Positions 34,068 through 43,769 of a DNA stretch of 64,000 nucleotides are shown piece by piece (position 1 is the stretch's first letter; every line of letters begins with the position of its first letter). The stretch is from contig NZ_OZ245041.1 of the NCBI RefSeq assembly GCF_965224175.1, positions 868,001 through 932,000 on the forward strand, in the 5' to 3' direction. The position numbers and the translations under genes were made by a program. Under the pieces are notes generated by a model. It searched no databases. It was not told the DNA's origin and was given only the letters and a program-made list of their open reading frames with translations. This stretch comes from Kordia sp965224175 (GTDB taxonomy: Bacteria; Bacteroidota; Bacteroidia; Flavobacteriales; Flavobacteriaceae).

Positions 34068-34976
34068 TTAAAATTTTAATTGCTCATGTTTGTCCCAAAG
34101 ACCCCAATACGCACCGACATTGCCTTCGTCACCAGTTTTCCATGATTCATCAAATGACGAAAAATAGAAGACTTCTATATTGTCTTTTTCTGCCCAAACT
34201 TGAGTGTTAATAAAATATTTCATAGCGTTTATCTCTGAAGATTCCGCTCCTCTTAAACTACCACCTTGACTTGGCCAACCAGTTTCTGTTATGATAACTT
34301 TTTTGCCTTGTGCTGCATGGGACGCTTGTCCAAACATTTGCTGCATGTGTGCTAGTGAACCGTCTATGTGACAACCTTCCCAGTATGGATAGCAATTGCT
34401 TAAGATTACATCGCTGATTTCTACAAGTTCTGGATGAACTGAGAACTCGTAATACGCATCAACATATCCTACTTGTACATTTGGGAGTGCTTCTTTTACT
34501 CTTTTTATATATGCCAGAAGTTCTTCTAGTGTAAGATCGTTTCTGTATAATACTTCGTTTCCAACAGCAGCGATATCTACAAGACCTTCTTTTCCTAATT
34601 CTATTAAGGCTTCGATTTCTTTTTCATTTTCTTCTTTATCATCTCCTAACCAAGCGCCAACCATGGTGTTCATTCCATGTTTTTTTGCTATACGCGGAAT
34701 GTGTTCGTTCCCTTCAATACACGAGAAAGAACGTATCCACTTAGCATATGGTTTTAAGATTTTAACACGTCTTTCTACTTGTGCTACACTTATTACATCG
34801 CCTGGTTCTTGTCCGTCTTCGTACATACTAAAACAAATTCCATGCATTCCTTTTTTTAGCGTAGCTCGCCATAATTTTTGTAAGTCTACATCAGTATATT
34901 TTTCGAAATCTATTCCTGAATGTTCGGTGAAATTAATTCCTCCGTATATATGATATTCTTCGTCTCTGTATGACAT
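34068..34976 (-). CDS. GH17 family beta-1,3-glucan hydrolase, cytoplasmic, second copy
   Basis: A 302-residue GH17 protein without a signal peptide. The catalytic residues are Glu141 (AAVGNEVLYR) and Glu231 (VIITETGWP). It is a paralogue of the adjacent 294-residue enzyme and of the GH17 part of the permease fusion, evidently by tandem duplication. Differences near the N terminus (YGGINFTEHSGIDFEKYTD) may reflect different chain-length preference. It lies 90 bp after the fusion gene. Confidence 0.88.
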   Translation of the reverse strand: MSYRDEEYHIYGGINFTEHSGIDFEKYTDVDLQKLWRATLKKGMHGICFSMYEDGQEPGDVISVAQVERRVKILKPYAKWIRSFSCIEGNEHIPRIAKKHGMNTMVGAWLGDDKEENEKEIEALIELGKEGLVDIAAVGNEVLYRNDLTLEELLAYIKRVKEALPNVQVGYVDAYYEFSVHPELVEISDVILSNCYPYWEGCHIDGSLAHMQQMFGQASHAAQGKKVIITETGWPSQGGSLRGAESSEINAMKYFINTQVWAEKDNIEVFYFSSFDESWKTGDEGNVGAYWGLWDKHEQLKF

Positions 34977-35066
34977 TTCTTTGTTTTGTTCTGGTTAAAT
35001 TGACTTATTATTTCTCTTTAAATCTTTTGAGACCAACTATTTGCTAGTTTTATGAGTATGTTGTTT

Positions 35067-37412
35067 TTATATAAATTTTTGTTTTTCATCTTTATCCCAA
35101 ATTCCCCAACGTGCTCCAACATCTCCTTCGTGACGCATTTTCCATGATTCATCAAATGAAGAGAAATAGAAAACTGATATGTTTTCGTCTCTAGACCATT
35201 TTTGAGTGTTTATGAAATATTTCATTGCATTTTCTGATGAAGGAACAGCTCCATTAGAATTTGAACCTTGATCTGGCCAGCCTGTTTCAGTGATAATTAC
35301 TTTTTTGCCTTTTGCTATTTTCTCTGTTACAGCATACATTCTTCTTAGGTATACGGAAGCATCTTCTATGCTACTTCCTTCCCAGAAAGGATAGCAGTTT
35401 ACTAGGATTACATCGCAAGCATCAACAAGCGCAGGATGTTCTAAGTATTTGTAGTAAGCGTCTACATAGCCAATAGGAATGTTTGGTAATTCTTTTTTGA
35501 CACGTTTTATGTAATCTATGATTTCTTTTTCGCTTAATTCATTACGCATTAAGGTTTCATTTCCGATAACGGCTACATCTACAAAACCATTTTTTGCCAA
35601 TTGCATTAATGAATTGATTTCTTCTTCGTTACGTTTTTTATCATGTCCTATCCAAGCTCCTACCATCGTTTTGAGACCTCGTGCACGTGCTGCTTTTGGA
35701 ATGAATTCATTACCATCCATACATGAAAAAGAACGTATCCATTTTGTATGAGAAGCTATAATATTGATTCTGTGTACTATTTGATCTTCCGTCAACTGAT
35801 CTCCGATATCTTGTCCTTCTTTGTACGGACTGAAACATAAACCGTGTAATCCTGTGTTTAGTGAATCTTTGAATAAGGTGGTTATTTCTCTGATATTTTT
35901 TGCATTGTAATCAATATCATTTGAAGTATCTATTCTAACGTCAAGTCCGCCAAGTAATGATAATTTTGCTTCTTGATCGTATGCTGTTGCTGTAGATGTT
36001 GGTTTATTTTTTCTTTTATCTAATTCAGCTCTTATTTCGTTAGCTCTTTCTTCTGAAACAGAATAATTCCACATTACAGCCATTGCGATTATTGTTCCTA
36101 CTATTGGCACTGCTGAGAAGAATATTCTTAATCCTGTGATAGCTTCTTCTGTTTGAACGGCATCTGGCGTTGAATCAAAACCTACAAAGGTTAAAATTAA
36201 ACCACTCAAACCACCTGCAATAGCAAAACCAAATTTTACCATCCACCAATAAATTGCTCCAAAAATACCTTCTCTTCGTTTTCCTGTATTTAATTCGTCT
36301 AAATCAATTACATCTGCTGTCATTGACATCATGAGTACAAATAAACTTCCGATACCAAAAGAGAAAAAAGGCAATGCATAGATGAACATATATGGTTTAC
36401 CTGGAACAAAGAGAAACCAAAGCAAAATGTATCCAAAAATTGAAATACCTTGTGATATTAGAAATGCTTTTTTCTTCTCCATTCTTTTGGACATCCATGT
36501 AACTATTGGGATTACAGCAAATGTCGTTATGAGTGCTCCCAAACTACCAAACAATGTTGGCCATATACCAGCATCACCAGCGTTTCCATTGAATAAATAG
36601 TATACTACAATAAAAAACGAAAAGGCAGCTACTGTATTAAATGCATTGAATATAAAAAAGGTAGAAATACATAGTCTTCTAAATGGAACTGATTTGAAAG
36701 CTTCTACAAATCCATCAAAAATTTCTTTAAGACTTCCTCCAATATTACTTAAGGTAAGTGGTATATAATCTTTATCTAGAGTTGATTCACTTTTTATAAA
36801 TAAAGCTGGAACCATTGCCAAAACCATACAGGCAATTCCAACCCAAACAGCTAGTGATCTAGTTGCTACATCTGCGCTTGGAAACCATTCTGGATCATAC
36901 ATTATAACCCAAAACCAAGGTGCTATTACCCAAGCCCATTGTCCTATCCATTGTGCGACAGCCATGATATTTGTACGTTCATGGAAATCTTCACTCATTT
37001 CATATCCCATGGCTACATATGGTACACTAAATATGGTCAATCCTAAATAAAATACAAATGACCAAAGCATGAAATACATGAAGTTGTAATCTATTCCAGC
37101 ATCTCTATATAATTGCCACATAATCACAAAGGATATTCCCATAATGATAGCTCCTATGAATACATATTGTCTACGTCTTCCCCATTTAGATTTTGTGTTG
37201 TCAGATATGAATCCCATGATTGGGTCTGTAAAAGAATCAAAGATCCTCGGTAGGAAATAGATTAAACTCCATTGCCAACCTTCAAATCCTAAGTCTTTAA
37301 CGAGTACTACCATAAAAATTCCTAGCGCAGCTGGAAACATTTGATTTGCTAGCATTCCTAGTCCAAAGGCAACTTTTTGTCCAAATGGTACTTTATTTTT
37401 TGCTGAAGACAT
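35067..37412 (-). CDS. MFS (GPH/MelB-type) sugar permease fused to a GH17 domain
   Basis: A 781-residue fusion. Residues 1-455 form a 12-TM cation-coupled sugar transporter of the GPH family, with the helix II signature IFDSFTDPIMGFISD (Asp59, Asp63) and the basic loop SKWGRRRQY. A linker of about 30 residues follows, then a GH17 domain (about 485-781) with Glu619 in VIGNETLMR and Glu709 in VIITETGWP. With 12 TM helices the C terminus is cytoplasmic, so the hydrolase sits at the inner mouth of the permease. The frame is continuous with no stop or shift at the junction. It should import laminari-oligosaccharides and cut them on arrival. Confidence 0.92.
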   Translation of the reverse strand: MSSAKNKVPFGQKVAFGLGMLANQMFPAALGIFMVVLVKDLGFEGWQWSLIYFLPRIFDSFTDPIMGFISDNTKSKWGRRRQYVFIGAIIMGISFVIMWQLYRDAGIDYNFMYFMLWSFVFYLGLTIFSVPYVAMGYEMSEDFHERTNIMAVAQWIGQWAWVIAPWFWVIMYDPEWFPSADVATRSLAVWVGIACMVLAMVPALFIKSESTLDKDYIPLTLSNIGGSLKEIFDGFVEAFKSVPFRRLCISTFFIFNAFNTVAAFSFFIVVYYLFNGNAGDAGIWPTLFGSLGALITTFAVIPIVTWMSKRMEKKKAFLISQGISIFGYILLWFLFVPGKPYMFIYALPFFSFGIGSLFVLMMSMTADVIDLDELNTGKRREGIFGAIYWWMVKFGFAIAGGLSGLILTFVGFDSTPDAVQTEEAITGLRIFFSAVPIVGTIIAMAVMWNYSVSEERANEIRAELDKRKNKPTSTATAYDQEAKLSLLGGLDVRIDTSNDIDYNAKNIREITTLFKDSLNTGLHGLCFSPYKEGQDIGDQLTEDQIVHRINIIASHTKWIRSFSCMDGNEFIPKAARARGLKTMVGAWIGHDKKRNEEEINSLMQLAKNGFVDVAVIGNETLMRNELSEKEIIDYIKRVKKELPNIPIGYVDAYYKYLEHPALVDACDVILVNCYPFWEGSSIEDASVYLRRMYAVTEKIAKGKKVIITETGWPDQGSNSNGAVPSSENAMKYFINTQKWSRDENISVFYFSSFDESWKMRHEGDVGARWGIWDKDEKQKFI

Positions 37413-37419
37413 AATTATT

Positions 37420-38931
37420 TTAGTTTGGTTGGTTAGTGATTACAATCGTTTGAATTGCTTGTGGTTGTATCGATATATTTTTGGTTTTTCCTTCTAATGT
37501 TAGAGAGAAATATTTTTCAGCTTTCCCTTCATTAAATACTACTACGGCAATGTTTCCATCAGGATTTTTTGCAGCGGTAACCATTAAGTCTTTGTCTGTA
37601 TTTTTTACGTCTATGATTTTTGCTCCTGGGCGAATGTATTTACTGAAATGAACCATGGTGTAGTATAATGGTGTCATGTATACTTCGTCTGTATCAGGAT
37701 CGACAATTACAGGAGCTATACACCAGTTTTTAAACCAGTTTGGTCCACCTTGTTTGTCTAATACCATGTTCCAGTCTACCCAACCATCAACCCAGTTGTT
37801 GAGGCAACCTATGATGTCTCTCGCATAACGATTTACGGGTGCATATTTTGGGTGTAAGTATTTATCTTCTTCTTTTGCCCATTTCCAGCCCCAATCTGTA
37901 GCTTCTTTTTTCCAATACCAAGCATCATCTTTCCATACAGGAACTTCATCGTCAATACAACCTTCAGTTTCTATTAGGTATTTGTTTGGTGCTTTGTTGT
38001 GTGCATATTGTAAATCTTCTGCAAATATCTCATAAGTACTTTCGTACCAATGAATTGCCGTTCCATCATAGTACTTTGAGGAAGCTTCATCTTTGTACAT
38101 CACATCTACCCATTCTTTGAGTCCTGCACGATTTTGATCATATCCTAAGATGATTAAATCTCCTTTTCCGTCTTTTTCTAGTTTTGGACCAAGGTGATAT
38201 TGTACAAATTGAGTCATTTCTTTTGGAGTGTAGTGCATACTTTCCCAATTGTTACCGTTTCCGTGTGGCTCATTTTCAACAGTAAATCCCCAAATATCTA
38301 TACCTTCTGCTTTGTAAGCATCTGCATATTTTGAGAAGAATAATGCCCAAGTGTCGTAATATTTTGGTAGTAGTTTTCCGCCTACCCAACTATTGTTGTC
38401 TTTCATCCAAGGTGCTGCAGACCAAGGTGAGGCAAATATTTTGAAGCCATCTTGTGAAGCTGCCATTGCATCTTTGATCATCGGAATAAGATCATCACGA
38501 TCTTCTTCTATGGTAAAGTGTTCAAGGTTTACATCATCTGCTACAGGCGTATATGAATAGTTTGTGAGTGAAAAATCACAGGAATTCATATGTGTTCTTG
38601 TCAGTGAATAGTTTGCTCCATCTTTATCAAAATAGGCTTTGATGATTTTATCTCTGTTTTGTTTGCTTAGCTTGTTTAGTAAGTATGCCGATGATTCTGT
38701 GAAAGCACCTCCAAAACCTGTGATAGTTTGGTATTGTTTTTCTGGCGTAAGCACCATCGAAGTCGTTTTCGTTGTGTCTTCTGGAGATGCAAACTCCGTT
38801 AATTTGGTAAGTTTATTTCCACTTTCCGAAGTTTCATATACTTCCGCTTCTAGCGTAGGCGCTGATTTTTCTTCTTGACAAGCTGTTGTCATTATGAGTA
38901 GTATTATGCTATATGTTTTTAGTTTTTTCAT
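37420..38931 (-). CDS. GH30 family lipoprotein, probable beta-1,6-glucosidase of laminarin branches
   Basis: A 503-residue lipoprotein (MKKLKTYSIILLIMTTAC, Cys18). The barrel carries ITGFGGAFTES (70-80) and the catalytic pair Glu221 in TVENEPHG (acid/base) and Glu323 in IETEGC (nucleophile), with a C-terminal beta-domain. GH30 members beside GH16 and GH17 in laminarin loci remove beta-1,6-linked glucose branches, which fits here. It is anchored in the periplasm or on the outer membrane. It is coupled to its neighbours by gaps of 2 and 7 bp. Confidence 0.9.
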   Translation of the reverse strand: MKKLKTYSIILLIMTTACQEEKSAPTLEAEVYETSESGNKLTKLTEFASPEDTTKTTSMVLTPEKQYQTITGFGGAFTESSAYLLNKLSKQNRDKIIKAYFDKDGANYSLTRTHMNSCDFSLTNYSYTPVADDVNLEHFTIEEDRDDLIPMIKDAMAASQDGFKIFASPWSAAPWMKDNNSWVGGKLLPKYYDTWALFFSKYADAYKAEGIDIWGFTVENEPHGNGNNWESMHYTPKEMTQFVQYHLGPKLEKDGKGDLIILGYDQNRAGLKEWVDVMYKDEASSKYYDGTAIHWYESTYEIFAEDLQYAHNKAPNKYLIETEGCIDDEVPVWKDDAWYWKKEATDWGWKWAKEEDKYLHPKYAPVNRYARDIIGCLNNWVDGWVDWNMVLDKQGGPNWFKNWCIAPVIVDPDTDEVYMTPLYYTMVHFSKYIRPGAKIIDVKNTDKDLMVTAAKNPDGNIAVVVFNEGKAEKYFSLTLEGKTKNISIQPQAIQTIVITNQPN

Positions 38932-38933
38932 GA

Positions 38934-40223
38934 TTAATGAGTTAACAACTTGTTACCGTTTACTGGTGGTAGTTGCACTTCTAGTAGAAGTGAATCTTTG
39001 TTTCCATTGTATGTTTTTGTGATAGGATTTCCATTTCTAGATAGCCCTTTAAAAACTCCTTTATCAACTAAATCCCACAATGCGTATTTAGCTTTTCCGT
39101 CAATTGTAAATAATCCGAAGTGATTTTCTGAACCACCAGGGTTGCGAGCGTCTTTCCATATTTCATCAAAAGCTTCAAAGTAAAAACAAGACATTCCTGC
39201 ATTGTCTGTCCATTGTCGCATGTGATTGTAATAGATTTCTTCTTTGTATTGATCAGTAGCTTTGCTACCTGTATTTCCATAGTGTCCATTTGAAAACGAC
39301 GCCCAACCAGTTTCGCCAATGTGAATTGGTTTGTTAACACCTAAACTTTTCATGTAATTGTATACACTGTCATATTGCGAGATTGCATATTTCTTTGCTT
39401 CTAACATTGCATAATCGATTTTTTCAAGACTCGATTTGGAATCGTCACCATCGGTTCCCCAAAATACAGGATGATAGTGTGTGTCATGCATTGGATAGGT
39501 ATGCATTGAGATATAATCAACTGCTTTGATAAGTTTGTCAAGATCTTCTACATGATATATTTTGTCTCCGCCGCCCCAAGAAGCAAAGTTGTCTGAACTT
39601 GTAATCCACAAGTCTTTTGATAGTTTCCCTTCTTTTTTGAGGTTTTGTAAATGGTTTACCCATTTTAGAATTACGCCAGGTTGCACATAGTAACTTGCAG
39701 CCCATTTTACCATAGCTTCGTTACCGACTGCTATGATTTTTACGATATCTGAATATTGATTCGCCAATGCGACAGCTCTTGCGATTTCATCTGCGTTTTG
39801 TTCACTTTCCTGATTGTGATCGGGTACTTGGTCTGTCCAAGCGTTTTTACAATCAATCCATGCACCTAACATGACATACATCTCAAAATTTGTGTCTTCG
39901 TTTTTCAGTTCCCTGATTGCTTTTAAAATGTTAGCCGCATGTGGTAGTTGTACATTGTATGTACGTAAAACTCGGATGCCCATCGCATGGAGAATCTTCA
40001 TATCATCTTTTAGTTCATTTACTGTTGGTTGTACATCGCGTGTTTTGGTGCGATAACCGCCATATGAAATTGCTTGATATTTTTTGTTTCCTAGTATATC
40101 TTTCGCTGTCACTTCTTTTTGTGTTTGTGGTTCTGACGACGCTTTCTTTTGTTGCGAATTTTCACAAGACACCAGTAATAGCGTTACTAATAGTAGTTTA
40201 GATATGTGCTTTAGTGATCTCAT
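38934..40223 (-). CDS. GH17 family lipoprotein
   Basis: A 429-residue lipoprotein (LLVSC, Cys20) with a GH17-type barrel. AISYGGYRTKTRDVQPT (51-67) starts the barrel; Glu169 in AVGNEAM and Glu304 in HIGETGWAS are the catalytic pair. It differs clearly from the three cytoplasmic GH17 domains in this locus. It should trim beta-1,3-glucan chains in the periplasm, as an exo- or endo-glucanase. It starts 16 bp after the phosphorylase gene. Confidence 0.88.
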   Translation of the reverse strand: MRSLKHISKLLLVTLLLVSCENSQQKKASSEPQTQKEVTAKDILGNKKYQAISYGGYRTKTRDVQPTVNELKDDMKILHAMGIRVLRTYNVQLPHAANILKAIRELKNEDTNFEMYVMLGAWIDCKNAWTDQVPDHNQESEQNADEIARAVALANQYSDIVKIIAVGNEAMVKWAASYYVQPGVILKWVNHLQNLKKEGKLSKDLWITSSDNFASWGGGDKIYHVEDLDKLIKAVDYISMHTYPMHDTHYHPVFWGTDGDDSKSSLEKIDYAMLEAKKYAISQYDSVYNYMKSLGVNKPIHIGETGWASFSNGHYGNTGSKATDQYKEEIYYNHMRQWTDNAGMSCFYFEAFDEIWKDARNPGGSENHFGLFTIDGKAKYALWDLVDKGVFKGLSRNGNPITKTYNGNKDSLLLEVQLPPVNGNKLLTH

Positions 40224-40239
40224 GATTGTCTCTGTTTTT

Positions 40240-43200
40240 TTATTTTAGATGCTCTTTTTTGATATGTACGTTGATTTGTACTACGTCTCCAGCGCGATTG
40301 AATACTTTTTGACTTGTTTCAGCATCTAAGGTTAAGTTGTTGAATGTTGCAGTACTTCCATTGCTGAAATGAACATTTAATGCTTCTTTTTCAGTTATTG
40401 TATAGATGACAGGAACTTGGCAATATGTAAAACATAGTGAACCTTTGCTCACTAATATTTCCTTTGCTTCTTTGGCAATGTTTATGTATTTGAATGTGTT
40501 ATTTTTTAATAAGAATTCATCTTTACGTAACATGCATGGATCAAAGAAAAGTTTTCCTTCTTCTACAAAAACACCAAGTTCACCAAAACGACTTAAGATA
40601 TCTTCTTTTACTTGTCCTGTCATTCCTGGTTGTTGCGCACCTTTTCCTGCAGGCGTATGTGAATACGGATCTGTTGGGAACGCTCCATATAATGATGGTG
40701 ATTTATGCACTCCAATTCCTTCGTTGATTTCGTAATAATGTTCTAGAAGTCTGCCAACAATTTCATCACTTTGCTTTTCACGAATTGCTTTTAAACAGCA
40801 TTCTAATACAGCTAATTGTAGTTTTGAAACCATATGCCAATAGATAGAACCTAATCCTTCGTATCCGTAGAATGTTCCTGAACGTCCTGTAAATGCTTTA
40901 TGATTGAATACTTCTTCAAAAGTTTCTAAAACATGTGAACTTTCTGATTCTACTAATTCGGCATAGGATGTATTTTTAAGTTCTTGTAATGCTTCCGAAA
41001 GATCGGCTGCATTTTTAAAGTTTCCGTTGAAATGGTAGGTTCCATTTACATCTTGTGTGATGATTTTTTTGTTTCCATCATCAACCAATTGTTGTAATAA
41101 ATTTGATTCGGTAACGGCTATTCTCGGAATGGTGTTACGCTCTATGAATCCTTTTAGCTCTTTATTTGGATATAGTAAGTAACTGTACTGATCTGGTCTG
41201 AATAGTTTGCTGTTTTTTAAACCATCTAACACAGCTAAAGCTTCTTGTGATGAGATATACCCTGAACTTAATACAGCAACTTGTCCTTCTAACATTTCAT
41301 TTAGATATGAAATAGATATTTCGCCAGTATCTTCAACAGTCATTAAGTTGTATGCATGATACAGATTGTCTGCTCGTTTGTTAGCTTCTATTGAGTGTTC
41401 TAAATATCTTAAACTTGTAGTTACAAATGCTTTTACCTCATTAATAGAAAGACTTGTTTTCCTTCCAGAAAATGCATTATTGTATATTTGCTTTCTGAAT
41501 GAACTTCCCGCATTTCCTAAACCATCTAGTACATTTCTGCGATCATCATCATTAATTTTTCCTTTTAATAATGTTTCATTTGCTGTAAATGTGTTTGATA
41601 TTTTATGGAAAAAATCTACTAATTCTCTAGATACTTCAACCGTTTCCGTTGTTGATTTTTCAAAGATGTTTTCAAAGAATTTTAAGAAACGTCTTAGGTA
41701 ACATAGTGTAACCATAGATACGCCATTCCCTACTAGTGCATTGTTTGCATCATTCCATTCTGGGCGTTGTGTATTCATCCAAATTCCACCTTCAGGAATA
41801 AAGTTGGATAGTTTTGATAAGGTTGTCGCAAGTATTTTTTCAATAAAGTTTACCTTCACAATGAATCTGTTTTCATCACGTAATAATGCGCCATCAGCAC
41901 CTAATTCTTCACGTTGTTGATGAATTTTGTGATCTAATGCTTCGTCAAATTCAATGGTATCTTTTGGATTTTTTAGCAGATCTGCATATTGCTTGATTCT
42001 GTAAGGAACATTGGCATATACAAATAAGTCTTTATCAAAGAAACTTTCCAGTTTTCCTGGCTTGTGACTTTCTATGATTTCTAAAAACTTTTGTAAGTAT
42101 ATGATTTGGTGATCTCCCCAATATCCAATGTATGACCACGGATCATCTGGCTCGATGGTTTCCCAATCAAAACCGTCTTTGGTTACACGGTAAGGATTGT
42201 ATCCGTCAAACGTTGTAGCGTTTAAGAATTTATGAATCATACTTTCAATAAATTCTGGATATGAATGTGCCAATGCTTCCCAATTCTGAAAAATATCACG
42301 CCAGTTTCCTTCGTAATCTAATATTTTAGAGCCATCTACTTCACTTCGTGTGTTGATAGAGAATTTATTCCAAGGACGACTTGGATCTCCGTGTCGACGA
42401 CTGAATTTTAGTGGCATGTATTCTAAACATAAACGTCTAAAGTTTCTGTCTGAATTATTGTATGCAATTGCTTGTAATTCTGTAAATGAGAATTCTTCTG
42501 GTAATTGCGCTATGATTTCTTCTGAAGTTCTCGCTACTTTTTTATTTGCTTTTGCTAGATAGTTTGTAAAATCCCACTTCTCTACTTGATAGTTATTGTC
42601 AAAAATTCCTCCACGCATAATATTGAACAACGTGTTAGAGAAGTGACGTGTATCTCTAAACTTATCAGCCGATAATTGAATTCCATCAGAAGCTGCATTT
42701 AACGCAACCAAATTTTGCGTTCCTTGATCAATACTTGATTGAATTGTTTGCTTTAAGTTCGATTCGTTTTTTATACGATATGAAAGCGCTGCAATACTGC
42801 TATGATCTTGATTTACATTTGTAATGGTACACCAATTTTTGCTTTCAGAAGCTTTCAAGTTTACGGTAGCATTTATGAAATACGCTCCTTTTTCTGCTTT
42901 TACATCTACTTCTTGCTGAATTGGATGACGTTTACGAAATGCTCTTAGTTGTAATGACGATAATAGATATTGTGCATTATCAAATCCTAAAGACCAAACT
43001 ATATTGGCTTTTAGAGCTTCACTTGGCTCTGCTTTGTCTACAATAATAGCACTCAATGCAAAAATTCCTAAACCTGTACTTTCCTCTAATTCAGTTCTTT
43101 TGTAGGCATCAACCAAATTACTACTTGCATTTTGCAAATCAGATCCTACTCCGTATGGCAATACATTTTGGATTCCGTCGAGTATGTTGATACTTACTTT

Positions 43201-43701
43201 TTCTTCTGAATTGTTTATGAGTTGAGATTTTTTTACAAATCCGAATTCATCACTAGAGTTCCATTGATAACGAAATGTAAGCTGTAAATCATGATTGATT
43301 TCTTCAAACATTACTTTGTTTCCGTAGTTATTTTTGTAAAGATTACGAGATACTTCATACATTCCTTCAAATCGCTCTGAGAAAGGCTCCCATAAGTGAT
43401 TTTTATTATTTTTCGTGACTTGAAAAATAGATTTACTACCTGTTATTTCTGCAGACTCCGTAATTTTGTCGTCCGTGTAGTAAGGAAATAGTGAAAATTC
43501 TGAGTTTTTACGTCCTGCTGTCAATCCGCCATTACTTGATATAAACATCCAGTGATCGGAATCACTAACGATACTCATAAAAAAAGGTCGAATGGTATCA
43601 CTATTAGAGATTTTGTAAAAACGTTCGTTATCTATGTGTACTGTTTCTATTTGAGACATATGAGATAAAATATCTTGATCTAAACTTGCTTCTTTAATCA
43701 T
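40240..43701 (-). CDS. GH149-type beta-1,3-oligoglucan phosphorylase
   Basis: A 1153-residue cytoplasmic protein without signal peptide. Its length, the N-terminal beta-sandwich (SDSDHWMFISSNGGLTAGR), the central helical barrel (YIGYWGDHQIIYLQKFLEI, GGIWMNTQRPEWNDANNALVG) and the late PAGKGAQQPGMTGQVKEDI match GH149 phosphorylases, relatives of GH94. GH149 enzymes convert beta-1,3-gluco-oligosaccharides plus phosphate to glucose 1-phosphate, saving ATP. The two cytoplasmic GH17 proteins and the permease fusion encoded downstream supply its substrates. The family call rests on recalled features, so GH161 (a related beta-1,3-glucan phosphorylase family) is the alternative. Confidence 0.8.
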   Translation of the reverse strand: MIKEASLDQDILSHMSQIETVHIDNERFYKISNSDTIRPFFMSIVSDSDHWMFISSNGGLTAGRKNSEFSLFPYYTDDKITESAEITGSKSIFQVTKNNKNHLWEPFSERFEGMYEVSRNLYKNNYGNKVMFEEINHDLQLTFRYQWNSSDEFGFVKKSQLINNSEEKVSINILDGIQNVLPYGVGSDLQNASSNLVDAYKRTELEESTGLGIFALSAIIVDKAEPSEALKANIVWSLGFDNAQYLLSSLQLRAFRKRHPIQQEVDVKAEKGAYFINATVNLKASESKNWCTITNVNQDHSSIAALSYRIKNESNLKQTIQSSIDQGTQNLVALNAASDGIQLSADKFRDTRHFSNTLFNIMRGGIFDNNYQVEKWDFTNYLAKANKKVARTSEEIIAQLPEEFSFTELQAIAYNNSDRNFRRLCLEYMPLKFSRRHGDPSRPWNKFSINTRSEVDGSKILDYEGNWRDIFQNWEALAHSYPEFIESMIHKFLNATTFDGYNPYRVTKDGFDWETIEPDDPWSYIGYWGDHQIIYLQKFLEIIESHKPGKLESFFDKDLFVYANVPYRIKQYADLLKNPKDTIEFDEALDHKIHQQREELGADGALLRDENRFIVKVNFIEKILATTLSKLSNFIPEGGIWMNTQRPEWNDANNALVGNGVSMVTLCYLRRFLKFFENIFEKSTTETVEVSRELVDFFHKISNTFTANETLLKGKINDDDRRNVLDGLGNAGSSFRKQIYNNAFSGRKTSLSINEVKAFVTTSLRYLEHSIEANKRADNLYHAYNLMTVEDTGEISISYLNEMLEGQVAVLSSGYISSQEALAVLDGLKNSKLFRPDQYSYLLYPNKELKGFIERNTIPRIAVTESNLLQQLVDDGNKKIITQDVNGTYHFNGNFKNAADLSEALQELKNTSYAELVESESSHVLETFEEVFNHKAFTGRSGTFYGYEGLGSIYWHMVSKLQLAVLECCLKAIREKQSDEIVGRLLEHYYEINEGIGVHKSPSLYGAFPTDPYSHTPAGKGAQQPGMTGQVKEDILSRFGELGVFVEEGKLFFDPCMLRKDEFLLKNNTFKYINIAKEAKEILVSKGSLCFTYCQVPVIYTITEKEALNVHFSNGSTATFNNLTLDAETSQKVFNRAGDVVQINVHIKKEHLK

Positions 43702-43769
43702 TAATCGGTCATTATTGCTACTCTTGTAATAAGTAGGGGAATTATTTATTTTGTATGTATTAGAATATG

